64,000 bases of DNA from assembly GCA_036266075.1 (NCBI GenBank), contig DATANV010000006.1:124001-188000 (forward strand), in the 5' to 3' direction. Positions 8,231 through 15,213 of the stretch are shown piece by piece. Positions within the stretch are counted from its first letter, which is position 1. Every line of letters begins with the position of its first letter. The position numbers and the translations under genes were made by a program. Source of the stretch: VRUE01 sp036266075. Lineage in GTDB: Bacteria; Actinomycetota; Thermoleophilia; Solirubrobacterales; 70-9. Under the pieces are notes generated by a model, which worked only from the letters and a program-made list of their open reading frames with translations, was not told where the DNA came from and searched no databases.

Positions 8231-8379
8231 CTGAATCCTCCTTGGGCCGAAGGACTCTAGAAACCGGACTCCGTCAAGACGGGGGTAGATCAGCGTGTCC
8301 GGAGAAGCGGGGGCACTCCAAACCCCTCAGGTTGGCCGTGCATCAGCGAAGATGCCGTAGGCGACCGAAGGGACGACCC

Positions 8380-8685
8380 ATGATCAAGATCGTCGTTAAT
8401 GACAAGGGGCAGCACGCGCCGCAAGTGTTTTGCGACCACTGCGGCAAGCGCATCGAGACTGCCGAGGATGGCAACTACGAGTGGCAGGGTGGGCAGATGG
8501 CTCCCGGCAGTACCAGTGACCTCTACCTAGTCCATAAGGCTTGCAGCTACGCCTTTGAGAAGGCCACCGGCAGTCCGCACCGGACGACCGAGCTGACCCT
8601 TCTACCGATCCGGCTCGGCAACAACTTGGAGATCGACTGGGACGAGGCGAACGAACGGGCCGAGCAAATGTCGGAACTGTCGTAG
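8380..8685 (+). CDS. Hypothetical protein with a CxxC zinc-binding turn
   Basis: 101 residues from ATG 8380, which has AGGGA eight bases upstream; earlier in-frame starts lie across the IS end and are unlikely. MIKIVVNDKGQHAPQVFCDH is followed by CGKRI, giving a CDHC knuckle that could bind zinc or iron with a later HKAC (His/Cys). The rest is acidic and soluble (IDWDEANERAEQMSEL). No family recognised. It lies just downstream of the IS3 end. Confidence 0.65.
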   Translation: MIKIVVNDKGQHAPQVFCDHCGKRIETAEDGNYEWQGGQMAPGSTSDLYLVHKACSYAFEKATGSPHRTTELTLLPIRLGNNLEIDWDEANERAEQMSELS

Positions 8686-8867
8686 GCGCTCGGTGTTTCG
8701 GCAAGGCTCGTTCCGATGGCAAATGACCCACCCAGGAGAGCATCAACGGGTAAACGCGAAATGGCCGAGGGCAAAGATTCAGCTTGAAGTATCAGATGCC
8801 CGAACTCCTTGAAGAACCGCTCGACTCATTTGACCGGCAAGAACTGCAGCGCTGCGGTCTGGGCCGC
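8686..8867. other. Non-coding gap, nothing recognised
   Basis: No ribosome binding site or motif-bearing frame seen between the CxxC protein and the HNH remnant. Confidence 0.4.
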
Positions 8868-8993
8868 TCAACGGCGTTTTGCGATCTCCCATTCGGCCGG
8901 AGTTCTGCCGCCCTTCGAGCGGTTGCATTGCTCCCAAGCCGCGACGAGATTGGTGGCGATGGTCAGCCCGCCTTGCTTCCATCGACTTCGATC
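8868..8993 (-). pseudogene. HNH endonuclease C-terminal remnant
   Basis: The minus frame reads RSRWKQGGLTIATNLVAAW, then EQCNRSKGGRTPAEWEIAKRR and a stop at 8868. NLVAA.. .CNRSKG..TP is the second half of a typical HNH nuclease motif (NLVAAC..CN..KG). The upstream half with the catalytic HxxP block is not present in this frame and the usual first Cys has become Trp, so I read this as a decayed fragment. Confidence 0.45.
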
Positions 8994-9001
8994 GCTTGCT
9001 G

Positions 9002-10261
9002 TCAGGCCGCAGACCGAGATCTGCATTCTGAGAATGCTCTGCGCTTGAGCCTGACGGCACGCTTCATCGCCCTGGCACGAGCCCGACCATGCAAATGCTT
9101 TGCAGACTTGCGGGCCGTGCGGAACGCCACGCGGGCTCTGGCAAAGCATGCCTTAGAGCATTGTCTTATTGCCGCGCTTTGGCTCTCGCGGCAACTCGAA
9201 GGTAGGTTCCCGCGCCCGCCAGAACAACCATTCGAGCTCATTGAAAAAGCGCATGTGAATTGGTAGTAGTTGAAGCGGTCCGCAGGGCTCACGGGACTGA
9301 TGCCGCCTGCCGTTTCCACCTGAACGTCTACCGTGCCGGTCCCTGGTGGGGCGACCGCGGTGATTTCGCTATCGGACACCACCTTGAAGTCCACCGGGGT
9401 ACAAGGAACCTCGGCGCCTGGCGGCAACCCACAGTCAAGCTTGGCGGAACCAAAATAGACCGCGTATACAAACGGACCACAGAGGCATCGGTAGACAGGT
9501 GACTTGAATCCGGTGCCGACGATCGTCACGGACGCTCCGCCGAGCACCGAGTCTTCATGAGGCGTCACCCTGGTCACCGTTGGCCCATAGGAAAAGTAGT
9601 TCGCAGGTTCGGTATCGGGAATGGTATAGGTGGCACTAGGGCCTTCGGGCGTCGTGACAATCACTTCAACGACCGTCGAGCCAGGCGTTGCAGGAGGAGA
9701 AGTGGCAGTGATCGAGCCATCTTCGTTAACGGTAAAGCTGGTGGCCGAACTCGACCCGAAGTCGACAGCGGAGGCCTGTTCGAGGCCAAAGCCAGAAAGC
9801 GTCACTTCGGTGCCGCCGGCTGCAGGCCCATGCTGCGGTGTCATCTGATCGATGAGTTGGCCATAGCCAAACCTGTCTTGGGGATTTACGGCACTGGTGC
9901 CTCCCGGTCCGGTGACCGTGACATCTACGATTCCAATGCCTGCCGGGGAGACGGCGGAAATTTCGGCGTCGGAGTTGACACTGAAGCTTTCGGCGTCTAC
10001 TTCCCGGCCAAAGTCCGAAACGAACTCCACTGCCGTAGAACCTGCGAAGTTCACGCCATCGATCGTCAAGGCAGTTCCTCCGACTGCGGGACCGTAGTTG
10101 GGCGATACACCTGTGACTTCAGGAGTTGTAGGTGGAGCCGCGCTAGCCGGAGCGACAGATACCGCAACGAGCATCAGCACTGCGAACACAATCGGAGTGA
10201 CGTAGCGTGGCCCTTGGCTACATGACCTCCATGAGCGCCACTGCAGCGCCATCCAACTCAT
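9002..10261 (-). CDS. Secreted IPT/TIG-repeat protein with basic Cys-rich tail
   Basis: 419 residues. A signal peptide (VTPIVFAVLMLVAVSVAPASA, cleavage near residue 41) is followed by three IPT/TIG immunoglobulin-like repeats at about 44-125, 133-215 and 226-325, each with the pattern V..VSP..GP..GGT.LTI.G..F. The last 85 residues are unlike the repeats: six or more Cys and a very Arg/Lys-rich stretch (FARARVAFRTARKSAKHLHG). The tail could bind the cell envelope or nucleic acid; this is a guess. The start ATG 10261 follows AAGGAGAGG. Codon use is less GC-biased than neighbours outside the island. Confidence 0.85.
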   Translation of the reverse strand: MSWMALQWRSWRSCSQGPRYVTPIVFAVLMLVAVSVAPASAAPPTTPEVTGVSPNYGPAVGGTALTIDGVNFAGSTAVEFVSDFGREVDAESFSVNSDAEISAVSPAGIGIVDVTVTGPGGTSAVNPQDRFGYGQLIDQMTPQHGPAAGGTEVTLSGFGLEQASAVDFGSSSATSFTVNEDGSITATSPPATPGSTVVEVIVTTPEGPSATYTIPDTEPANYFSYGPTVTRVTPHEDSVLGGASVTIVGTGFKSPVYRCLCGPFVYAVYFGSAKLDCGLPPGAEVPCTPVDFKVVSDSEITAVAPPGTGTVDVQVETAGGISPVSPADRFNYYQFTCAFSMSSNGCSGGRGNLPSSCRESQSAAIRQCSKACFARARVAFRTARKSAKHLHGRARARAMKRAVRLKRRAFSECRSRSAA

Positions 10262-10357
10262 CCTCTCCTTGTCGCGCTACAACAGCCCGGGAATGAAAGT
10301 CTACAAGCCCGTGAGGGAGGCACTGAGGATGCCTGCCAGCGCCTCAGGGGGTCTCGG
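10262..10357. other. Promoter-size gap upstream of the IPT/TIG gene
   Basis: It lies between the stop of the XRE regulator and the start of the surface protein, both on the minus strand; it contains the ribosome binding site AAGGAG for the latter. No clear -35/-10 pair seen. Confidence 0.35.
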
Positions 10358-10615
10358 CTACCTGAGCGGCACGGAGATTCCGGCGACCAGCTCCTCCACC
10401 GGGAGGTTCAATGCCGAGGCGAGCTTGGCCACGGTCTCGAGGCGGGGTCCGCGTCTCGCCGCCTCGAGCTGGCCGATCACCGCATGATGGGTTCCGGCAC
10501 GCAGCGCAAGCGCGCCCTGAGTCAGTCCGGCTCGCGTGCGAGCCGCGCGCAGGTTCGCGCCGAACTGCTGCGCGACCGAGACCCTCAGCAGGCGGAGGTC
10601 TCGCTTGTCAGCCAC
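10358..10615 (-). CDS. XRE-family single-domain regulator
   Basis: 85 residues from GTG 10615, which lies inside the end of the upstream regulator gene (overlap GTGGCTGA, 8 bp). The helix-turn-helix is clear: FGANLRAARTRAGLTQGALA, then LRAGTHHAVIGQLEAARRGP and TVAKLASALNLPVEELVAGI. No extra effector domain. Together with its overlapping partner it probably forms a two-gene regulatory unit; targets unknown. Confidence 0.85.
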   Translation of the reverse strand: MADKRDLRLLRVSVAQQFGANLRAARTRAGLTQGALALRAGTHHAVIGQLEAARRGPRLETVAKLASALNLPVEELVAGISVPLR

Positions 10616-10799
10616 GCCCGGCGTCCCGCTCGATGAGGCCAAACGCTGTGAGCAGCTTGAGGTGATGGCGAACTGCATTCATCGACAACCCGGTTTCAGC
10701 ACTCAGCCGAGGGAGAGGCAAAGCCTTGCCCCCGGCCAGGCAGGCCAACACCGCGAGACTGCCGTCGTGCCTCACTAGCTCCACCAGCAGCGAGGTCAT
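10608..10799 (-). CDS. Winged-helix DNA-binding protein
   Basis: 63 residues if started at ATG 10799 (MTSLLVELVRHDGSLAVLAC); an upstream start at 10835 adds 12. The recognition part LSAETGLSMNAVRHHLKLLT followed by AFGLIERDAGRG is a classic ArsR/MarR-like winged helix. Coupled to the XRE gene by an 8-bp overlap. Regulatory target not evident. Confidence 0.75.
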   Translation of the reverse strand: MTSLLVELVRHDGSLAVLACLAGGKALPLPRLSAETGLSMNAVRHHLKLLTAFGLIERDAGRG

Positions 10800-11032
10800 G
10801 GCCCGGCGGGGGTCGATGGAGCCCCGGCCACCCATGGGAGGTCGGGTGGCCGGGACACGTCTTTGCCAAAGACCGCTGGCAGCGCGGTCGGATCGAGAGC
10901 AGCCACCCCCAGAGCCACCTCGATCCTCGCGCTCTTCCTCCCAGCCCCAGCCAGACCGTTCATCGATCTAGAAGACCCTAGCGCATCCGCTATGGTGCAA
11001 ACGGCGCGGCCGAGAGAGGCTTTCGAGTCTCC

Positions 11033-11269
11033 GTGCCGCAGCCGACATCTGCCCAACTTGGCGCCGCGATTCGGCAAGCTCGCAATGCGAGAGGGCTCAG
11101 CCTCGAAGACCTCGCTGCAAAGTCCCGCGTCCACTGGACATCGATCTCCGTCATCGAGAATGGCAAGCGGAATCCAGGCTGGAATGTCGTCGCCAACCTT
11201 GCCACGGGATTGGAGATGGACATCGCCGAGCTGGCGCGAATGGCCGCGGAGCAGCCCGGGGCAGGCTGA
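11033..11269 (+). CDS. XRE-family single-domain regulator
   Basis: 78 residues from GTG 11033: LGAAIRQARNARGLSLEDLA, KSRVHWTSISVIENGKRNPG and NVVANLATGLEMDIAELARM form the five helices of an XRE domain. Transcribed away from the 10608 regulator; the 230 bp between them must hold both promoters. It ends 5 bp before the convergent gene at 11275. Confidence 0.85.
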   Translation: MPQPTSAQLGAAIRQARNARGLSLEDLAAKSRVHWTSISVIENGKRNPGWNVVANLATGLEMDIAELARMAAEQPGAG

Positions 11270-11274
11270 TGAAT

Positions 11275-11538
11275 TCAAGCGCCGCCGGGATGCCATCCAA
11301 GGACCTCATCGGTGCGAACAGCGGCATGCGTCGGTTCCACGACGCCGTCGGGACTCCGAAGCAGGCCCGACCTGCTGAGGTCGCGGATCGCCTGTTTGAT
11401 CGCCTCGCGCTCCCCCGGGTCTGGACCCGTAGCCATCTTCAGAACCAGCTCGTCGGCCGTTAGATGTTCGGGGTGCAACCCAAGAATCGTCACGAGCAGG
11501 CCCTGCTGGATAAGTCGGTCCCCGTCCTCGACCGACAT
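11275..11538 (-). CDS. Predicted winged-helix protein (hypothetical)
   Basis: 87 residues: LLVTILGLHPEHLTADELVL, then KQAIRDLSRSGLLRSPDGVV and EPTHAAVRTDEVL. The helix-helix-helix plus 'SGLLR..DGVV.PT' wing suggests DNA binding of the winged-helix type, but no named family is certain. ATG at 11538. Part of the regulator cluster. Confidence 0.65.
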   Translation of the reverse strand: MSVEDGDRLIQQGLLVTILGLHPEHLTADELVLKMATGPDPGEREAIKQAIRDLSRSGLLRSPDGVVEPTHAAVRTDEVLGWHPGGA

Positions 11539-11588
11539 AGCTCAGCCAGCCGTTCCATTTCGTCTTTTCCCGGCCGGCTTCCTGGTGC

Positions 11589-11996
11589 TTATCTCTCGGC
11601 AGGAGCCCATATCAGCCCTTCATCGCACTTCTGCGTCCTCTTCAGGGACTCGCGAACCCATGCACTGCGTGAAGCGGCAGACTCGTAGAAGTGCTCCACT
11701 GCACCGCGTCGCGGCTCTGTCGTGACCAGGCTGATTACCTCGAGGTCTCGCAGTACGCCGACGTGATAGCTGACGCTGCTCAGGATGCTTGGGCGAACCT
11801 CTTTCAGGTCCAGCCTTCGCTCGATCTGCCTGGGACTCAGAGGACCCCTCGACGAATGCAGATAGCGCAGGATTTGCCGCCTGAGCTCATGGTTCAGCGC
11901 CCGAATCAGATCGCCAGGCCCACAAGGCTCGCCAAGCCCGGCGTCCCGTTTAACTCCTTCTCCACCTTGCTTTGGTCGTCCGCGTGAGCGCGGCAT
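11589..11996 (-). CDS. ArsR-like helix-turn-helix regulator
   Basis: 135 residues. After a basic N-terminus the domain reads LIRALNHELRRQILRYLHSS, IERRLDLKEVRPSILSSVSY and HVGVLRDLEVISLVTTEPRR, then GAVEHFYESA, the HTH_20/ArsR layout in which the wing ends in a 'G..EHFY' strand. No Cys-rich metal site, so it probably senses something else. It is a distant relative of the regulator at 12401 (shared RRMA.AL..E.R..IL..L... and ERFY/EHFY), with the small peptide gene lying between them. Confidence 0.8.
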   Translation of the reverse strand: MPRSRGRPKQGGEGVKRDAGLGEPCGPGDLIRALNHELRRQILRYLHSSRGPLSPRQIERRLDLKEVRPSILSSVSYHVGVLRDLEVISLVTTEPRRGAVEHFYESAASRSAWVRESLKRTQKCDEGLIWAPAER

Positions 11997-12132
11997 TCCT
12001 CCTCCATTCTCGATCGCCCTGACTAACTAGGGCTATTCAGAAACAGCGGCGGCAGTGTAGAGAGACTTTTAGGAGTCTTCACGCCGATTTCATCAAGCAA
12101 AGACGTTCATGCCGGCCGAGCGTCCAAAGTGC

Positions 12133-12176
12133 CGGAGCCGACCCCGACCCCTAAGAGGCTCTATGAGCCGGCTCCG
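12133..12176 (-). terminator. Hairpin after the 19-codon peptide gene
   Basis: CGGAGCCG (12133-12140) pairs with CGGCTCCG (12169-12176). It lies 15 bp downstream of the peptide stop on the same strand, the position of a terminator, but no T-run follows. Confidence 0.4.
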
Positions 12177-12190
12177 ACGTGGCCGAGGCC

Positions 12191-12250
12191 TTAGTTGGCC
12201 TTGGTAATAGACGCCGCCGGGAAAACGGCGTCACTCGCCATGAGCTTCAT
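12191..12250 (-). CDS. Putative 19-residue peptide with strong ribosome binding site
   Basis: ATG 12250 to TAA 12191 encodes MKLMASDAVFPAASITKAN. Seven bases upstream is AGGAGG within GGGAGGAGGTGATCC, an almost perfect complement of the 16S rRNA 3' end and the best such site seen in the window. The upstream DNA is AT-rich and holds two small palindromes; a hairpin follows the stop. No membrane segment. It could be a signalling or regulatory peptide for the neighbouring ArsR-like regulators, or a leader; no known family recognised. Confidence rests on the ribosome binding site and the self-contained layout. Confidence 0.55.
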   Translation of the reverse strand: MKLMASDAVFPAASITKAN

Positions 12251-12251
12251 C

Positions 12252-12310
12252 GGATCACCTCCTCCCATCGGTGATTGAGAATGCTCAAGAAAATTAGATC
12301 ATTTGCTAAT
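12252..12310 (-). promoter_or_regulatory. RBS and operator-like palindromes of the peptide gene
   Basis: 12252-12266 is the strong Shine-Dalgarno run. 12275-12288 is TTGAGAATGCTCAA (arms TTGAG/CTCAA), and 12293-12310 has ATTAG and CTAAT around 8 nt. Such short AT-rich palindromes upstream of a gene, between two ArsR-like regulators, look like operators; no -10/-35 pair is clear. Confidence 0.4.
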
Positions 12311-12400
12311 CATCATGTATTTCGCCATTTGCTGCGCGGTTTGACGTAGGCTTTGGTCAGGCAGCGATCAGATAAACCCGACAACAGAGAGGGATTTCGC

Positions 12401-13021
12401 GTGGTCAGCTCAGGAGGAAGCACTAGGACGCAGGCGTCTCACATCAGACGCATGGCTAAGGCGCTGGGGGACGAGATGCGGATCAGAATCCTGGTTGAGC
12501 TGAACAAGCGGCCAATGAGCGTCAAGCAGTTCGACAGGAAGTTCTGTGGCGGCGAAGAATTCGGCCGCGTTGCCCATAACTTCAAGGTGCTGCGGGACTA
12601 CGACTGGCTCGAAGAGGTAGGCAAGAAGTCCGGAGGGCGACGGCGGGGTGCGACCGAGCGTTTCTATCGCGCAACGCAGCCCGCGATGTTCGACACGGCG
12701 AGCTGGTCGGATCTTCCAATGTCAATGAAGCGGACCGTTACTGCCGAGGCGGCTGAAACGTACGTCGATCAGGTGCGCGAGGCGCTTGTGACCGGCACCA
12801 TCGATGCACGAGATGATCGGCATTTCACCTGGACGGCGACTCTCCTAGATCAGCGTGGCTGGGACAACATGATCCGCAAGGTCGACGGAGTCTTCAAGTT
12901 CATGCGCGAGGAGCAGATACAAGCGAGCATTCGCATGATGAAAACCGGTGAGCAGCCGATTCCCGCAACCGTGGGACTAGCCGTTTTTGAATCGCCTGCA
13001 GATTCGACGCAAGCCCATTGA
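12401..13021 (+). CDS. ArsR-like helix-turn-helix regulator with C-terminal effector region
   Basis: 206 residues from GTG 12401 (preceded by GAGAGGGA, spacing 7); a TTG at 12353 would add 16. The N-terminal domain reads HIRRMAKALGDEMRIRILVE, LNKRPMSVKQFDRKFCGGEE and NFKVLRDYDWLEEVGKK, ending in GATERFYRAT as in the 11589 regulator. Residues 100-206 form a helical domain with WTATLLDQRGWDNMIRKVDG that may bind a ligand or dimerise. Divergent from the peptide gene, whose upstream region it shares. Confidence 0.8.
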   Translation: MVSSGGSTRTQASHIRRMAKALGDEMRIRILVELNKRPMSVKQFDRKFCGGEEFGRVAHNFKVLRDYDWLEEVGKKSGGRRRGATERFYRATQPAMFDTASWSDLPMSMKRTVTAEAAETYVDQVREALVTGTIDARDDRHFTWTATLLDQRGWDNMIRKVDGVFKFMREEQIQASIRMMKTGEQPIPATVGLAVFESPADSTQAH

Positions 13022-13156
13022 GAGCTGCCCCCTGAGAACCAAGCGCCTCGGATGCGCCAGCTCGTGTTGTCAGGGTCGGCATCGGCAAGTCCACGATAAG
13101 AAGGTCGTACGTTTAGCAGACAACAAATCGCGTCCGACGACCGGCGCTGACAACCC
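13022..13156. other. Short gap at the island edge
   Basis: Non-coding DNA before yjbQ; no RNA gene or repeat recognised. Confidence 0.4.
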
Positions 13157-13594
13157 GTGTCCGCTAGCGTGCCAGTCGTGGCGGTCTGGACCCAGGAGCT
13201 GCGGCTCTCCACGCGGGGCGATGGGGACTTGGTCGACATCACCGGCGAGGTGGCGCGGTGCGTCGCCGCGGCCGGTGTCGAGGAGGGGCAGGCGGTGGCT
13301 TTCGTGCGCGGCTCGACGGCGGCTATCTCGACGATGGAGTTCGAGCCGGGCGGGGTCCGGGACCTGCAGGAAATGCTCGAGCGGCTGATTCCCGCGGCGG
13401 GCGACTATGAGCACAACCGGCTCAACGCGGACACCAACTCGCATGCCCACCAGCGGGCGACGGTCGTCGGGCCTTCGCAGGCGGTGCCGGTGATCGGTGG
13501 CCAGCTGGCGCTGGGGACCTGGCAGCAGATCGTGCTGCTCGACTTCGACGATCGGCCGCGGGAGCGGACCGTCGTCGTGCAGGTCCTCTCCTAG
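13157..13594 (+). CDS. YjbQ/UPF0047 family protein
   Basis: 145 residues, GTG start. The family signature is clear: LVDITGEVARCVAAAGVEEG, FVRGSTAAISTMEFEPG and DTNSHAHQRATVVGPSQAVP followed by LALGTWQQIVLLDFDDRPRE and RTVVVQVL. YjbQ proteins form a beta-sheet trimer with a conserved His/Glu site (here H-A-H) and have been linked to weak thiamine-phosphate-synthase-like activity; the role is uncertain. It converges on thrC; both stop codons lie in the arms of an inverted repeat. Confidence 0.92.
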   Translation: MSASVPVVAVWTQELRLSTRGDGDLVDITGEVARCVAAAGVEEGQAVAFVRGSTAAISTMEFEPGGVRDLQEMLERLIPAAGDYEHNRLNADTNSHAHQRATVVGPSQAVPVIGGQLALGTWQQIVLLDFDDRPRERTVVVQVLS

Positions 13595-13793
13595 TGACTT
13601 GAGTCATCGATTCGCGCCCAGAAACGAGGCTCGGGTCAAGGCAGCAATCCGCGCATCCGACTTTGACCCCGCTCTGGTGGGGTCAAAGTCGGATGCGCGG
13701 ATCGCGCTGCCTGAGGCGGACCAGGTCTCACCCCGCTCATGAGCGGCGCTTCCGCGGGTTCGCAACCTGCCAGTGAAACGACTCAGGTCACTA
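13592..13793. repeat. Inverted repeat spanning the yjbQ/thrC convergent junction
   Basis: TAGTGACTTGAGTC (13592-13605) and GACTCAGGTCACTA (13780-13793) are inverted copies with one mismatch in 14. The first three bases of each arm are the TAG stop codons of yjbQ (plus) and thrC (minus). The 174 bp inside are non-coding and include the long palindrome at 13647-13702 and a perfect 14-bp palindrome CCGCTCATGAGCGG at 13733-13746. Confidence 0.6.
13647..13702. repeat. Long perfect palindrome, copy 1 of a dispersed family
   Basis: Arms of 24 bp (13647-13670 and 13679-13702, starting ATCCGCGCATCCGACTTTGA) are perfectly complementary around an 8-nt loop GCTCTGGT. The inner 42 bases (13655-13696) match the inverted sequence of 24239-24280 at 38 positions. 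Being between two convergent stops it may also end transcription in both directions. Confidence 0.8.
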
Positions 13794-15089
13794 ACTCGGC
13801 AGAGCCGCGCCGGCGTCCGTGCGGCGGAAATCCGCCAGGGTCGCCTCCATCGACTCGACGTCGCAGGCGACCATCTCGGGCCAGGGCTTGTCGGGGTGCT
13901 CGTCGAGCGTCTTGTAGCCGTTGCCGCTGATGATCGCGACGACGGTGTCGTCGGGGCCGAGCTTGCCTTCGTTGGCGAGCTTCATCGTCGCGGCGATCGT
14001 CGTGCCGCCGGCCGGCTCGGTGAGGATCCCCTCGGTGGCGCCGAGCAGGTCGAGCGCCGCGAAGATCTCGGGGTCGGTCGCGGTCGCCGCCGAGCCGCCG
14101 CGCGACGTCACCGCGTCGACGACCAGCGGCCCGTCGCCCGGAGCGCCGATCGCCAGCGAGTGGGCGGCGGTGTGCGGCGTCTGCGGCTCGATCTCGCCGC
14201 TGCCGTCGAGCACCGCGGTGGCGATCGGGCCGCAGCCCTCGGCCTGGGCGATGTGGATCTTGCTCGCCGCGGTCTCCGCCATGCCGACCTTCTCCATCTC
14301 CCCTAGCCCCTTGTGGACGCGCGAAGAGAGCGTGCCGCCGGCGGCCGGGATCACGAAGTGGTCGGGCGCGACCCAGTCGAGCTGCTCGACCACCTCGAAG
14401 GCCGCCGTCTTCGCCCCCTCGGCGTAGAACGGACGCAGGGTGATGTTGGCGAACTGGATGTCGGTGGCGAGCGCCAGCTCGCGGCAGGCGCGGTTGGCCT
14501 GGTCGTAGTTGCCGTCGAGCTGGATCACTGCGGCACCCAGCGCCCGGCAGGCGCGCGCCTTGCCGCGCTCGAGGTTGCTCGGGTAGAAGACGTAGGCGGT
14601 AACGCCGGCCTTCGAGGCCAGCGAGGCGACCGAGGTGCCGACATTGCCGGTCGAGACGCAGCCGATCTCCGGCTTGCCTAGCTCGAGCAGGCGGGCGACC
14701 GCCATCGAGACGACCCGGTCCTTGTAGGAGAGGCTGGGACGCTGCGTGCTGTCGTCCTTCAGGTAGAGCTTGCGCAGGCCCAGCTCGGCACCGAGCCGGT
14801 CGGCATGGATCAGCGGCGTGCGGCCGCTGTAGCGGCCGACCCGCGCCTGGGCGCTGGCGTCGACGATCGGCAGCAGCTCCTCAAAGCGCCAGATGTTGAG
14901 CTGGCGCTCGGCGATCGGACGCTCGGCGATCCGCTCGCTCGCCAGCTCGTAGTCGTAGTCGACGTCGAGGGTCTGGCCGCAGCCGAGACACCTGAAGGTG
15001 GTGTCCAGGAGCGGTAGCCGGAGCTCGCAATCGTGGCAGACCAGCTCCGTCGCGCAGGAGCGGGTTCGCTGGTCGGCCGAGGGGCTCAT
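13791..15089 (-). CDS. thrC: Threonine synthase (zinc-ribbon N-terminus)
   Basis: 432 residues of a fold-type II PLP enzyme that converts O-phosphohomoserine to threonine. The N-terminus has a four-Cys ribbon (VCHDC ... RCLGCG), as in archaeal/actinobacterial-type threonine synthases. The PLP lysine lies in SLSYKDRVVSMAVARL; STGNVGTSVASLA binds the phosphate and AIISGNGYKTLD is near the C-terminus. ATG 15089. A promoter at 15185-15213 fits; the leucyl-tRNA synthetase paralogue lies upstream. Related ribbon-bearing PLP enzymes exist, so the exact substrate is inferred. Confidence 0.88.
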   Translation of the reverse strand: MSPSADQRTRSCATELVCHDCELRLPLLDTTFRCLGCGQTLDVDYDYELASERIAERPIAERQLNIWRFEELLPIVDASAQARVGRYSGRTPLIHADRLGAELGLRKLYLKDDSTQRPSLSYKDRVVSMAVARLLELGKPEIGCVSTGNVGTSVASLASKAGVTAYVFYPSNLERGKARACRALGAAVIQLDGNYDQANRACRELALATDIQFANITLRPFYAEGAKTAAFEVVEQLDWVAPDHFVIPAAGGTLSSRVHKGLGEMEKVGMAETAASKIHIAQAEGCGPIATAVLDGSGEIEPQTPHTAAHSLAIGAPGDGPLVVDAVTSRGGSAATATDPEIFAALDLLGATEGILTEPAGGTTIAATMKLANEGKLGPDDTVVAIISGNGYKTLDEHPDKPWPEMVACDVESMEATLADFRRTDAGAALPS

Positions 15090-15184
15090 CGGCCCTCGTT
15101 GCCTCCACTTCGCGACGGCAGCCCACCGGCCTTCGCGAATCTCCTTCTGCGCTTTCCGTGCTGACGCCTGATCATGAGCGGCGG

Positions 15185-15213
15185 TGTATAGCAGATCCCC
15201 AGATATCGATCAA
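15185..15213 (-). promoter_or_regulatory. Sigma-70-type promoter for thrC
   Basis: On the minus strand TTGATC (15213-15208), a 17-bp spacer and TATACA (15190-15185) form a near-consensus promoter, about 95 bases before the thrC ATG. Its -35 box overlaps the stop codon of the upstream gene. Confidence 0.6.

Larger units (their letters stand above)
7797..8292 (-). mobile_element. IS3-family insertion sequence, truncated
   Basis: The segment contains a complete orfA and only the first 50 codons of orfB. The upstream end at about 8292 (reading TGATCTACCCCCGTC on the minus strand) has the TGA-plus-C-run form of IS3-family inverted repeats. The other end is missing: orfB stops at 7797 where several hundred codons with the DDE catalytic residues should follow. 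It cannot move by itself and marks old transfer into the island. Confidence 0.8.
6978..13590. other. Accessory island next to tRNA-Met
   Basis: Between the tRNA and the yjbQ/thrC junction the DNA is visibly less GC-rich than its surroundings, especially at 12000-12350. It contains a broken insertion sequence, an HNH remnant, a repeat-domain surface protein and six small DNA-binding regulators, but no housekeeping gene until yjbQ. This is the usual look of transferred DNA behind a tRNA. I found no integrase and no repeated tRNA 3' end, so the boundaries are approximate. Confidence 0.5.

Noticed and set aside
7797..8292. Complete, active IS3 element
   Set aside because: orfB stops after about 50 codons, the DDE core and the second end are missing.
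12133..12310. Riboswitch or T-box leader
   Set aside because: The folded parts are short simple hairpins, no conserved riboswitch core was recognised, and the strong ribosome binding site belongs to a 19-codon frame.
6904..13800. tRNA-Met as an integration site with a duplicated 3' end
   Set aside because: I looked for a second copy of TTCGAGTCCCTCCTCCGGCA near the far end of the island and saw none; no integrase gene is present.
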